NCBI GenBank assembly: GCA_002413355.1
Contig: DHWV01000070.1
Location: forward strand, 1 to 11,751
Source: Desulfobulbaceae bacterium UBA5173
GTDB taxonomy: Bacteria; Desulfobacterota; Desulfobulbia; Desulfobulbales; Desulfobulbaceae
Direction of reading: 5' to 3'
Length of the DNA stretch: 11,751 bases
Shown here: positions 1 to 7,320 of the stretch, piece after piece
Numbering within the stretch: the first letter of the stretch is position 1
How the letters are laid out: each line of letters begins with the position of its first letter
Program-made: the position numbers and the translations under genes
Notes under the pieces: generated by a model
Databases searched by the model: none
What the model saw: the letters and a program-made list of their open reading frames with translations, nothing else
What the model was told of the DNA's origin: nothing

Positions 1-132
1 TTTTACCAACTGCGTAACTCCTATTAAATTGCGTTTGCTCAAGATCAAGAGATTCTTTGAGCAAGTTCTGAAGGTACTGTCCGCACCTGCGCCTATCGGC
101 ACTCAGATTTTACCCGGCACCGGAGACCTGCC
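1..132. other. Leader region upstream of manB, no gene seen
   Basis: This stretch holds no convincing gene. One frame (from base 2) stays open until it runs into manB, but it has no ATG and its translation resembles nothing I recognise, so I treat it as non-coding. It contains an inverted repeat at 35-64 and, at its end, the manB ribosome binding site GGAG (122-125). I found no convincing -35/-10 pair; manB could be transcribed from further upstream. Confidence 0.5.
35..64. repeat. Inverted repeat upstream of manB
   Basis: The arms TTGCTCAA (35-42) and TTGAGCAA (57-64) are exact reverse complements separated by 14 bases. No T-run follows, so it is not a classic intrinsic terminator in the + direction. 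It could be a regulator binding site, an mRNA hairpin in the manB leader, or the end of an upstream transcript. The sequence alone does not decide. Confidence 0.45.
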
Positions 133-1506
133 ATGTCTAATCCCCTGAACTGTTTCACCGCCTATGATGTCCGAGGCCGTGTCCCGGAAGAGCTGAACCC
201 TGCTATCGCCGCCCGGATTGGGTTGGCCTTCTGCTGCCAGATTGAGGCCCGCAAGGTGGTGATTGGCCGCGATGTCCGCCTGTCCAGCCCGGAGATTGCG
301 GAAACCCTGTGCGACGTGCTGACCAAAGCAGGCATTGCTGTGATTGACATTGGCCTGTGCGGCACCGAGGAAGTTTATTTCGCGGTCTTTAACGGCGAGG
401 CGGAGGGCGTTGACGGCGGCATCATGGTCACGGCCAGCCACAATCCAGCTGAATGGAACGGGATGAAGTTTGTCCGCAAAGGCGCGCAGCCCATGTCCGC
501 CGACTCTGGCCTGCTGGAAGTGGCCAAGCAAGCAGCGGATGCAGACTGGCACTGCACGGCCTTGCTGAACAAGCCTGCCCATGTGGGCCGCAACCAAAAG
601 ATGCCGAACAAGCATCTCTACATCTCACACTTAATCGCCGCTGTTGACCCTGCTGCGCTCAGGCCGCTGAAGATCGTGGTCAATGCGGGCAATGGCTGCG
701 CAGGGCCAGTGATCGATCTGCTGGCGCAGCGGCTGCCGTTCACCTTCATCAAGCTCAACTGGCAGCCGGACGGCAGCTTTCCCAACGGCGTACCCACCCC
801 GCTCCTGCCGGAGAAACGGGAGGACACCGCCCGCGCCATCCGTGAGCAGGGGGCTGACTTAGGCATCGCTTGGGATGGCGACTGCGACCGCTGCTTCTTC
901 TTTGACGAGCAGGGGCGTTTTATTGAGGGATATTACCTTGTCGGCCTGTTGGCAGCGGCGATGCTGTGCCAGCGTCCGGGCGGCGTGATTCTGCACGATC
1001 CGCGCCTGATCTGGAACACCCAGGAAATGGTTGCGGCGGCGGGCGGCAAAGCGGTGATGGTCAAGACTGGCCACGCCTTTATCAAGGAGGCTATGCGCCG
1101 CGAGAAGGCCATCTACGGCGGCGAGATGTCAGCCCATCATTACTTCCGCGACTTTGGCTGCTGCGATTCCGGGATGCTGCCGTGGCTGCTGCTCTGCCAG
1201 CTCCTGAGCGAACGGAACGCGCCGTTATCCTCTCTGCTCGATGAGCGGATGCGGGCCTTCCCGGTCAGCGGGGAAATCAACTCCACTGTGGCTGACCCGG
1301 ACGCGGTCATCGGCAATGTGGAGGAACGATATCAAGACAGTGAGAAAGACTATACAGACGGTCTGTCAGCCGCTTATCCGAACTGGCGGTTCAACCTGCG
1401 TAAATCCAACACGGAGCCGGTGCTGCGCCTGAATGTGGAGACCCGGGGCGACGTGCCGCTGCTGAAGGAGAAAACCGAGGAGCTGCTGGGACTGATCAGA
1501 GGCTGA
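133..1506 (+). CDS. manB: Phosphomannomutase (ManB/CpsG type)
   Basis: Cytoplasmic alpha-D-phosphohexomutase that interconverts mannose-6-phosphate and mannose-1-phosphate, feeding GDP-mannose for polysaccharide or LPS sugars; some relatives also act on glucose phosphates. The 457 residues carry every hallmark in order: the phosphoserine loop TASHNP with catalytic Ser102, the metal loop DGDCDR (248-253), the sugar-specificity loop GGEMSAHHYF (329-338), and the phosphate-binding loop RKSNTEP (423-429). Length and many segments (for example KTGHAFIKE and SGEINS) match what I remember of E. coli CpsG, about 456 residues, which favours phosphomannomutase over phosphoglucosamine mutase. The ATG start has GGAG seven bases upstream. 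The next gene begins eight bases after the stop, so the two are probably co-transcribed. Confidence 0.93.
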   Translation: MSNPLNCFTAYDVRGRVPEELNPAIAARIGLAFCCQIEARKVVIGRDVRLSSPEIAETLCDVLTKAGIAVIDIGLCGTEEVYFAVFNGEAEGVDGGIMVTASHNPAEWNGMKFVRKGAQPMSADSGLLEVAKQAADADWHCTALLNKPAHVGRNQKMPNKHLYISHLIAAVDPAALRPLKIVVNAGNGCAGPVIDLLAQRLPFTFIKLNWQPDGSFPNGVPTPLLPEKREDTARAIREQGADLGIAWDGDCDRCFFFDEQGRFIEGYYLVGLLAAAMLCQRPGGVILHDPRLIWNTQEMVAAAGGKAVMVKTGHAFIKEAMRREKAIYGGEMSAHHYFRDFGCCDSGMLPWLLLCQLLSERNAPLSSLLDERMRAFPVSGEINSTVADPDAVIGNVEERYQDSEKDYTDGLSAAYPNWRFNLRKSNTEPVLRLNVETRGDVPLLKEKTEELLGLIRG

Positions 1507-1514
1507 GGGGAAAA

Positions 1515-2114
1515 TTGTCTCCATCCACTCGCCTTTTTCTGCTGCGGCATGGCCCGACAGATGCGCCGCCCGGCAGCTTGCTGGGCAGCACAGACGTGCC
1601 GTTGTCCGGGAAAGGCCTTTCGCAGCTCAATGGCTTGATTGGGACACATCTTCAAACCGTGGAACGCTGGCATTGCAGCCCACTGCTTCGCGCCCGCCAG
1701 ACCTTGGATTGTCTCCGGCAGCATGGCTGCCCTGTTGAACAGCCGGTTTACGACAGCAGGCTGCGGGAAATACACTTTGGCGACTGGGAGCTGCGCAGCT
1801 TCGCTGACATTGCCGCCGCTGATCCGGCTCGAATTGAGGCGTGGCAGCAGTATGAGGACTTTGTTTTTCCCGGCGGCGAGGCAGTGGCCGATTTTGTCAG
1901 CAGAATCAAGGGAGTGCTGACTGATATAGCCGAATCCGGCGGCAGCATTGGCGTGGTGACGCATGGCGGTGTCATCCGCACGATGATTTGCCTTGCCCTC
2001 GGCCTGCCGCCGCGTAACTATCTGCTCTTTGACGTACAGCCCGCCTCACTGACCGTGCTGGATATTTTTTCCGGCGGCGGAGTGCTGCGGGGCTTGAATC
2101 TGTGCAATGGGTAG
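1515..2114 (+). CDS. Histidine phosphatase family protein (CobC/GpmB-like)
   Basis: A 199-residue member of the histidine phosphatase (phosphoglycerate-mutase-like) superfamily. These enzymes transfer phosphate through a histidine. The RHG signature is at 11-13 with nucleophile His12; SPLLRARQT (55-63) supplies the conserved Arg; Glu85 in REIHFGDWE is the likely acid; and the second His is His150 in THGGVIR. The stretch FPGGEAVADF and the overall length resemble alpha-ribazole phosphatase (CobC, late cobamide synthesis), but no cobalamin genes are nearby, so the substrate is open. The start is TTG, preceded by GAGGGG (1505-1510) overlapping the manB stop; later start codons would remove the RHG motif. 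Its end faces the end of glyQ 28 bases away, with no clear terminator between them. Confidence 0.85.
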   Translation: MSPSTRLFLLRHGPTDAPPGSLLGSTDVPLSGKGLSQLNGLIGTHLQTVERWHCSPLLRARQTLDCLRQHGCPVEQPVYDSRLREIHFGDWELRSFADIAAADPARIEAWQQYEDFVFPGGEAVADFVSRIKGVLTDIAESGGSIGVVTHGGVIRTMICLALGLPPRNYLLFDVQPASLTVLDIFSGGGVLRGLNLCNG

Positions 2115-2142
2115 AGAGATCCCTGTCGCCCGCCCTTCCCTT

Positions 2143-3039
2143 TCACGCTGCCTCAGCCATCATCATCTGCCGTTCAGCCAGCAGCGGATATCCCATTGCC
2201 TCGCGCTGGGCCACGTAGCTTTGCGCCACCTGGCGGGCAATGTTGCGGATGCGGCCAATGTAGCGCGTCCGCTCGGCCACGCTGATCGCTTTGCGGGCAT
2301 CGAGCAGGTTGAAGGTGTGCGAGCACTTCAGGCAGTGGTCGTAGGCCGGGAGAATCAGCCCTTTTTCAATCAGCTTGAGCGCGTCCCGCTCCCAGTTGTT
2401 GAAGTTGGTCATCAGGTCGGGAACATTGGCCTCTTTAAAATTGAAGGCGGAGAACTCGCGCTCAGCCTGAAGGAAAATCTGGCCGTAGGTCACATCGCGG
2501 TTCCATTGGATGTCATAGACCGACTCTTTCTTTTGCAAATACATGGCCAGACGCTCCAGGCCATAGGTAATCTCCACTGTCACTGGATACAGCTCCAGCG
2601 AGCCTGCCTGCTGGAAATAGGTGAACTGCGTTACCTCCATGCCGTCGAGCCAAACTTCCCAGCCCAGCCCGGACGCGCCCAAGGTCGGCGACTCCCAGTC
2701 GTCCTCGACAAAGCGGATGTCGTGTTCCAGCAGGTTGAGGCCGAACTCGCGCAGGCTGCCAAGGTATAATTCCTGGATGTTGCGCAGCGAGGGCTTGATC
2801 ACCACCTGGTATTGATAATAATGCTGAAGGCGGTTGGGATTCTCGCCGTAGCGTCCATCGGTCGGGCGGCGCGAAGGCTGGACATAAGCCGCTTTCCACG
2901 GCTCCGGCCCAAGGGCTTTCAGCAGCGTGGCGGGATGGAACGTACCCGCGCCGACTTCCATGTCGTAAGGCTGCATGATGACGCAGCCGACGGATGCCCA
3001 ATATCTGTTCAGCGCAGCGATGATGTCTTGGAAATACAT
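2143..3039 (-). CDS. glyQ: Glycyl-tRNA synthetase alpha subunit
   Basis: Catalytic alpha chain of the bacterial alpha2beta2 glycyl-tRNA synthetase, which charges tRNA-Gly in the cytoplasm. The 298 residues match the family along their length: the N terminus MYFQDIIAALNRYW, the class II motif 2 region with YVQPSRRPTDGRYGENP (52-68), and a motif 3-like segment EITYGLERLAMYL (156-168). Usual length is about 290-305 residues. The ATG (complement of 3037-3039) has a perfect AGGAGG at 3050-3055, ten bases upstream. A strong promoter lies about 60 bases upstream. glyS, normally immediately downstream, is absent: the reading ends 28 bases from a convergent phosphatase gene. GlyQ alone cannot bind tRNA properly in known systems, so glyS is expected elsewhere in the genome. 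Confidence 0.97.
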   Translation of the reverse strand: MYFQDIIAALNRYWASVGCVIMQPYDMEVGAGTFHPATLLKALGPEPWKAAYVQPSRRPTDGRYGENPNRLQHYYQYQVVIKPSLRNIQELYLGSLREFGLNLLEHDIRFVEDDWESPTLGASGLGWEVWLDGMEVTQFTYFQQAGSLELYPVTVEITYGLERLAMYLQKKESVYDIQWNRDVTYGQIFLQAEREFSAFNFKEANVPDLMTNFNNWERDALKLIEKGLILPAYDHCLKCSHTFNLLDARKAISVAERTRYIGRIRNIARQVAQSYVAQREAMGYPLLAERQMMMAEAA

Positions 3040-3102
3040 GGCCGGAACGCCTCCTGCGGGGTAGAATTGACGATCTGTGCAGCGAGCCTGTGTGCAGCAC
3101 AG

Positions 3103-3131
3103 TATTTATGGTCTTTTTCACATTTTGTCAA
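3103..3131 (-). promoter_or_regulatory. Sigma70-type promoter for glyQ
   Basis: Read on the minus strand, a perfect -35 TTGACA (complement of 3126-3131) is followed by a 17-base spacer and a -10 TAAATA (complement of 3103-3108). Transcription would start near 3096, giving a leader of about 57 bases before the glyQ ATG. The -35 box ends two bases before the ATG of the divergent CoA-binding gene at 3134. Confidence 0.75.
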
Positions 3132-3133
3132 TT

Positions 3134-3586
3134 ATGTTCCCGCAAATCCCGCTTTTCGCCGAGATCAAGCATATCATTAAGGCCAGCCACACGGTCGCCG
3201 TGGTCGGCCTTTCGCCCAAGCGGGACAGGCCCAGCCATCAGGTCGCCCGTTATCTACAAGAGGCTGGTTATCGGATTGTTCCAGTCAACCCTGCCTGCGC
3301 GGCGATTTTGGGCGAGCCGTGTTATCCCGACCTGTGCTCTGTGCCAGTGCCAATAGACATTGTGGATGTCTTCCGCCGCCCCGAAGACGTGGAGCCGATC
3401 GTCTACGAGGCGATTGCTGTCGGCGCAAAGCTGGTCTGGATGCAGATAGGCGTGGTCAACGAAGCGGCGGCCAGGCTCGCCGAAGAGGCCGGACTGCTTG
3501 TGGTCATGGACCGCTGCCTGAAGATCGAGATGGAGCGGTTGCGCGGGCCGCTTTCCCGTTGCTCCCTGCCGCCATCTGGCGTATAG
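3134..3586 (+). CDS. CoA-binding domain protein (YccU-like)
   Basis: A small cytoplasmic protein with a single Rossmann-type CoA-binding domain of the succinyl-CoA-synthetase-alpha type, like E. coli YccU. Its physiological role is poorly defined. From the ATG at 3134 it has 150 residues, the usual size. The nucleotide-binding signature is the segment HTVAVVGLSPKRDRPSHQVA, followed by GYRIVPVNPAC and the DIVDVFRRPEDVEPIV region, all typical of the family. An in-frame GTG at 3077 would add 19 residues without family resemblance, so I prefer the ATG. No Shine-Dalgarno sequence is visible before this ATG, which is AT-rich and overlaps the glyQ promoter region, so initiation may be weak or leaderless. 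It is divergent from glyQ. Confidence 0.85.
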   Translation: MFPQIPLFAEIKHIIKASHTVAVVGLSPKRDRPSHQVARYLQEAGYRIVPVNPACAAILGEPCYPDLCSVPVPIDIVDVFRRPEDVEPIVYEAIAVGAKLVWMQIGVVNEAAARLAEEAGLLVVMDRCLKIEMERLRGPLSRCSLPPSGV

Positions 3587-3633
3587 TTTTCCGATGAGCA
3601 AATTTTTTTGAGCCAAAAAGGAGACAGGACAGC

Positions 3634-4209
3634 ATGAAGGTTGTGGCATTCAACGGCAGCGCGCGCAAAGGCGGCAACACCGAGAAACTGATCAGCTATG
3701 TCTTTGAGGAGCTGGAAAAGGAAGGAATCGAAACCGAGCTGGTCAGTTTGGCCGGACAACATCCGCACGGCTGCATCGCCTGCTACCAGTGCTTTGCCAA
3801 CAAGAATCGCCGATGCGCGGTGACAACCGACTGCATCAACGACTGCATCGCCAAAATGGAGGAGGCGGACGGCATCATTCTTGCCTCGCCCACCTATTTC
3901 GCCGACATGAGTTCCGAACTGAAAGCCCTGATTGACCGCAGCGGCATGGTCTCGCGGGCCAACGGCGACATGCACCGCCGCAAAGTCGGGGCCGCTGTGG
4001 TAGCCTGCCGACGCTCCGGCGCAATCCACGTCTTTGACTCCATCAATCATTTTTTCACCATCGGCCAAATGATCATCGTCAGCTCCTCGCACTGGAACAT
4101 CGGCATAGGCCGGGAAAAAGGCGAGGTTGCCAACGATGCGGAAGGCGAGGCTATCATGCGCACGCTCGGCCAGAACATGGCGTGGCTGCTGAAAAAGCTC
4201 AAAAACTGA
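3634..4209 (+). CDS. Flavodoxin-fold NAD(P)H-dependent oxidoreductase, cysteine-rich
   Basis: A 191-residue cytoplasmic protein of the NADPH-dependent FMN reductase / iron-sulfur flavoprotein group. The FMN phosphate loop is NGSARKGGNT (7-16), and the flavin-contact segment is ASPTYFADMSSELKALIDR (84-102). Between them lies a cysteine-rich insert, GCIACYQC (46-53), with further Cys at 61, 67 and 71. Related iron-sulfur flavoproteins use a compact Cys motif to bind a 4Fe-4S cluster, but many members with CxxCxxC do not, so a cluster is possible, not shown. The start has AAAAAGGAG about 11 bases upstream. It lies 47 bases after the CoA-binding gene with no strong terminator between, so the two may share a transcript. 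The electron acceptor is unknown. Confidence 0.85.
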   Translation: MKVVAFNGSARKGGNTEKLISYVFEELEKEGIETELVSLAGQHPHGCIACYQCFANKNRRCAVTTDCINDCIAKMEEADGIILASPTYFADMSSELKALIDRSGMVSRANGDMHRRKVGAAVVACRRSGAIHVFDSINHFFTIGQMIIVSSSHWNIGIGREKGEVANDAEGEAIMRTLGQNMAWLLKKLKN

Positions 4210-4242
4210 TCAGCCTGCCGGGCGCAGTCGCCAAAATAACCA

Positions 4243-4272
4243 TTGACCGCAGGCTTTCCGGGCCGTTATAAC
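4243..4272 (+). promoter_or_regulatory. Sigma70-like promoter for the zinc-ribbon/HAMP operon
   Basis: TTGACC (4243-4248) is separated by 18 bases from TATAAC (4267-4272); each box matches the sigma70 consensus at five of six positions. The start of transcription would be near 4279, leaving a leader of about 77 bases that contains the palindrome at 4283-4304. Confidence 0.6.
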
Positions 4273-4282
4273 TGAAACAGAG

Positions 4283-4304
4283 TCTGGCTGCGGCCGCCGC
4301 CAGA
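4283..4304. promoter_or_regulatory. 22-bp near-perfect palindrome in the operon leader
   Basis: Outer arms TCTGGC (4283-4288) and GCCAGA (4299-4304) are exact reverse complements. They surround a GCGGCCGC octamer (4290-4297) that is itself palindromic, so only the pair 4289/4298 breaks the symmetry. It begins just after the predicted transcription start. It could be an operator for a dimeric repressor or an mRNA hairpin. No T-run follows, so it is not a terminator. Confidence 0.55.
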
Positions 4305-4355
4305 TGTGACTGAGATTTGCCCCGCCCGCAAGGCGAATGGAAAAGGAGCGTTGCC

Positions 4356-5390
4356 ATGCTGGTGATCTGCGAGGACTGCGCCAAAAAATACCACATTGAC
4401 GAAAGCCGAATACAGGGAAAGCGGGCCAAATTTTCCTGCAAAGCCTGTGGCCACATTATTGTGGTGGAGAAGTCGGACAGCATTCCCCCGGCCGATCCTG
4501 TTCCCCCCTCTGCGACGACACCATCGGCAATCAAGGACAGCGAAGCTGACAAAACTGCTGTGCCGACGGGCCGCAAGGCAGCAGAAACAGTGACTGCCGT
4601 CAGGGGCCGGGGGAAACCTTTTTTCCTGCCGCTGCTGGCAGTGCTTGCCGCCGGATTTCTGCTCGCGGGCGGCGCATTTCTTTTTCTTTATCTACGCCAT
4701 ATCCCGGCAATGATCAGCCAAGAAAGCGAGCTGCGCAGCTTGGCACTGGCGGTCTCGCTGGATCAGGCGGTCAAAGCACCCCTGCTGCGCAAAGATTACC
4801 TGCTCGTCAATCAGGAGACCAAACGCACGGCTAAGTTACCGGGCGTGGCGTATGCCGCTGTAGTGAATGAGAAAGGTGCGGTAGCCGCCGGTTTTTTCAA
4901 TCCCCAAGCCGGATTTGACAGCCGTTTCGTCCAGCGGGTCAAAGAAAAAGGCTTCCCAGTTGATGTGCTGACCCAGAATGGTCTGAAAAACGGGGCCAAG
5001 GAAGGCAGTGTCCGCATCAGCATGGGCGGTCTGCCGGTGGACGACCGCGTGCTGGCTCTGACTGAAGGCGATGGCGAGGTGCATGTCGGTTTGCCTGCCA
5101 CCGATTCTGGCCAGACTATTCGCCAAGTGTTGCTTTCTCCTCTGCTGCTCATTCCTGCTGGAATAGCCCTGCTTTTCGCCGGAATAGTGCTGCTGCTCAC
5201 CGACTGGCTGATCATCCGTCCGGCCCGCAGCCTGACCAACGCCGCCAACCGGATCAGTCTTGGCGAGCTGGATTTGGCCATCGCCGCTGAAGGTTCCCGC
5301 GAACTGCGCGATCTGGCTCTTGCGGTGGAACGGATGCGTCATTCGGTCCGCATTGCGGTCGAACGACTGACCGCCACCAAACTGCAATGA
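4356..5390 (+). CDS. Zinc-ribbon, two-helix membrane protein with C-terminal HAMP domain
   Basis: A 344-residue inner-membrane protein. Residues 1-37 form an MJ0042/zinc_ribbon_5-type zinc finger (Cys5, Cys8, Cys28, Cys31, with YHIDESRI between). A Pro/Ala-rich linker leads to membrane helix 1 (about 89-113), a periplasmic domain (about 114-256), membrane helix 2 (about 258-287), and a HAMP domain (about 288-338; RPARSLTNAANRISLGELD). The protein ends six residues later, so the histidine kinase, cyclase or chemoreceptor domain that usually follows HAMP is missing. The periplasmic part may be sensory but I do not recognise its fold. The start at 4356 is chosen because GGAG (4345-4348) lies seven bases upstream and the zinc ribbon begins at once; an in-frame start at 4317 would add 13 unrelated residues. 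First gene of the operon, seven bases before the PhnD-like gene. Function unknown; signalling is inferred. Confidence 0.85.
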   Translation: MLVICEDCAKKYHIDESRIQGKRAKFSCKACGHIIVVEKSDSIPPADPVPPSATTPSAIKDSEADKTAVPTGRKAAETVTAVRGRGKPFFLPLLAVLAAGFLLAGGAFLFLYLRHIPAMISQESELRSLALAVSLDQAVKAPLLRKDYLLVNQETKRTAKLPGVAYAAVVNEKGAVAAGFFNPQAGFDSRFVQRVKEKGFPVDVLTQNGLKNGAKEGSVRISMGGLPVDDRVLALTEGDGEVHVGLPATDSGQTIRQVLLSPLLLIPAGIALLFAGIVLLLTDWLIIRPARSLTNAANRISLGELDLAIAAEGSRELRDLALAVERMRHSVRIAVERLTATKLQ

Positions 5391-5397
5391 GGCTGTC

Positions 5398-6204
5398 ATG
5401 AAAAAAACGCTGTTCATCGTGGCCTGCCTGCTTCTCTGCGCTTCTGTTCAAGCCGAGGAGCTGACCTTGTCGGCCGAGCCATTCGCCCCGCCGGAAAAAA
5501 TGACTGCGATGCTCGCGCCGCTGGCGGAAAAACTAAGCGCGGCAGCAAAAATCAGCGTCCGGCCAGTGCTGAGCAAGAATGCTGCTGAATACGAAACCGA
5601 GCTACTGCGCGGCGCAATCGCCATTGGCTATGAAAGTCCGCTGCGTTACGTTAAAGCGGCGGACCGGCATGAGGTGCTCGTCACGGCTTCCGAGAAAAAA
5701 AATGGTGCTAAGCTTCAGGGTCTCATCATCAGCCGACCAGCTTCAGGGATCACCAAAGCGGCTGATTTGAAAGGCAAGCGGATCATGATCGTCAGTAAGA
5801 TGTCCGCAGGCGGCTATCTCTCCCAGAAGCAGGCACTCAAGGAAGCGGGCATCTCTGTTGAACAGGACTGCCAGCTCATCGAAGCGGCGGAAAACCGCGA
5901 AGAAAATGTCATCATCTCGGTGAGCCTTGGTGACGTTGATGCTGGCTTCATCTCCGAATCAGCCCTGCGCAGTGCCGATGAATATATCGCGCCCGACTCG
6001 GTGACCGAAGTGCTGAAGACCACGCTCCTGCCGAACTGGGCCTTGTCCGTCAGCCGTAGTCTGCCGCAGGAGCTGAAGGAAAGCCTTCAGGCCGCCTTGG
6101 TTGGACTGCCTGAAAACGACCCGGCCCTTGCCGCGTTGGGAATCAGTGGCTTCAAAACAGCCCAAGACGCAGACTATAATCCTATCCGCAGGGTAGCGGA
6201 ATAA
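5398..6204 (+). CDS. Secreted PhnD-like substrate-binding protein
   Basis: A 268-residue periplasmic protein with a typical signal peptide (KK, hydrophobic core at 4-15, likely cut after Ala19 in SVQA). The mature part looks like the PhnD / phosphonate-type ABC solute-binding family: LTLSAEPFAPPEKMTAMLAP at the N terminus, the GAIAIGYESPLRYVKA segment (72-87), a hinge-like region ADLKGKRIMIVSKMSAGGYL (122-141), and DVDAGFISESAL (179-190). The ligand is unknown; this family includes binders of phosphonates, phosphite and other anions. No permease or ATPase of the Phn type is adjacent, so it may act as a ligand sensor for the membrane protein encoded just upstream. GAGG at 5389-5392 overlaps the upstream stop codon, suggesting coupled translation. 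Confidence 0.8.
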   Translation: MKKTLFIVACLLLCASVQAEELTLSAEPFAPPEKMTAMLAPLAEKLSAAAKISVRPVLSKNAAEYETELLRGAIAIGYESPLRYVKAADRHEVLVTASEKKNGAKLQGLIISRPASGITKAADLKGKRIMIVSKMSAGGYLSQKQALKEAGISVEQDCQLIEAAENREENVIISVSLGDVDAGFISESALRSADEYIAPDSVTEVLKTTLLPNWALSVSRSLPQELKESLQAALVGLPENDPALAALGISGFKTAQDADYNPIRRVAE

Positions 6205-6236
6205 GGAAAACCAGCCCAAGCCCTGCGGACACGCCC

Positions 6237-7256
6237 ATGCTTCTGCCCCGCGAAAAACCCTTTCTCAGCGGCCTGAACAGCTACTATCTGGACGTTGAAA
6301 AATTTATTCAGCATCTGCAAGGGGAAATCGGCACCGGATGCGTGTACGGATCGGGTGCCGATCAGGAGCTGATGGTCTACTTTGATGAATCGGATATTGT
6401 CCGCAGCCTGACCCAGAACAAGGGTGAACATGCCTTGGCCTCAGAGCAGCTTGATCATGTTTTCTCCGCGCTGACGCAGCGCAGTTTTCAAGTTGCGGTC
6501 TATTATCTCGACCAAGACTCCATTTTTTTCTGGGGTCAGCTCCCCACCTTCCGCCGGGCCAAATCACGCCTTTCCTCAGCACGAGTCAGCCTCCCGGACT
6601 TAGCCTTTCGGCTCAATCAAAAAAAATTCTCCGGCTTTATTGAAGTCGATGTGAAAGGCCGGAGCGACTGCGCAGTGCTGTTCTTTCATCAGGGGCAGCG
6701 GCGGGGCGGCTCCTATTACTGGGGTGTCGGCGGCCTCAGCCCTTCGGACGACGACTACAACACTCTGCTGGCCATGATCCAGAAAAGCGGCGGGGAGTAC
6801 AGTCTTGGTTATTTCACCAGCGACCCGGTGGCCGCCGCGCCTACGGCTCTGCCTCAGAACATGACGGAACAAGAGCTTGTTCAATCAGAACCGATTGAAG
6901 AATCCCGCCTGCTCACGGACATTGATCGGGCGGTCAATGAATTTCTTGCTCTTTTCCGAGAAGCAGCCAGCTCAAAAAGCGATTTGGATCCGTTGCTGGA
7001 GCTAAAGCTGAAATTCATTGACTTTGTCAATATTTATCCAGTGCTGGATCCCTACGGACAAGCCTGCGTCCTCCACCAAGACGGCAGCGTCACCTTTGCT
7101 GACGACAACGCGGCCAAGGCAGGCGCGGAGGGCATTGTTGACTGCGTCTGGATTGTGGTTGAGGAGCAGAAGCTGCACAAGAAATTTAAGGCAGCTCTGA
7201 AGAAGATGGTGGACAAAGATGTCCTGCGGGCGCAGGGAATTGAAGTGGAGCGGTGA
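6237..7256 (+). CDS. Hypothetical soluble protein, possibly PATAN/DUF4388-like
   Basis: A 339-residue protein with no signal peptide or membrane helix, so probably cytoplasmic. I do not recognise it with certainty. Two stretches recall PATAN/DUF4388 domains, which pair a glycine-rich strand pattern with a short FxxG-type turn: LDVEKFIQHLQGEIGTGCVY (18-37) with ELMVYFDESDIV (44-55), and RLNQKKFSGFIEVD (125-138) with AVLFFHQGQRRGGSYYWG (146-163). Residues about 195-222 form a low-complexity linker. The C-terminal part (225-339) is helical and ends in a basic stretch. Spacing to the PhnD-like gene is 32 bases and only a weak GGA lies before the ATG. If the resemblance holds, it could be the cytoplasmic partner of the HAMP protein upstream; that is inference. 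Confidence 0.7.
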   Translation: MLLPREKPFLSGLNSYYLDVEKFIQHLQGEIGTGCVYGSGADQELMVYFDESDIVRSLTQNKGEHALASEQLDHVFSALTQRSFQVAVYYLDQDSIFFWGQLPTFRRAKSRLSSARVSLPDLAFRLNQKKFSGFIEVDVKGRSDCAVLFFHQGQRRGGSYYWGVGGLSPSDDDYNTLLAMIQKSGGEYSLGYFTSDPVAAAPTALPQNMTEQELVQSEPIEESRLLTDIDRAVNEFLALFREAASSKSDLDPLLELKLKFIDFVNIYPVLDPYGQACVLHQDGSVTFADDNAAKAGAEGIVDCVWIVVEEQKLHKKFKAALKKMVDKDVLRAQGIEVER

Positions 7257-7320
7257 GCTGAAGCGGCTTTCCTCAGGTGCTGCGCTTGTGTTTTCTCTTT
7301 TAGTTCCTTCTGGTGCAATC

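Noticed and set aside
2..149. Open frame through the leader into manB, as a possible 3' end of an upstream gene
   Set aside because: It has no recognisable protein sequence, overlaps manB in another frame, and its length is compatible with chance.
1374..1964. 196-codon open frame on the minus strand across manB and the phosphatase gene
   Set aside because: It is a shadow of two genes with intact catalytic motifs on the + strand.
2107..2769. 220-codon open frame on the + strand opposite glyQ
   Set aside because: It lies antisense inside glyQ, which has full-length family identity; the translation resembles no protein and arises from codon structure.
3567..3595. Possible terminator after the CoA-binding gene (CGCC/GGCG stem, then TTTT)
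   Set aside because: The stem is only four pairs, inside the coding end, and the T-run is short and displaced.
3403..4092. 229-codon open frame on the minus strand across the CoA-binding and oxidoreductase genes
   Set aside because: It spans two well-supported genes on the other strand and has no recognisable motifs.
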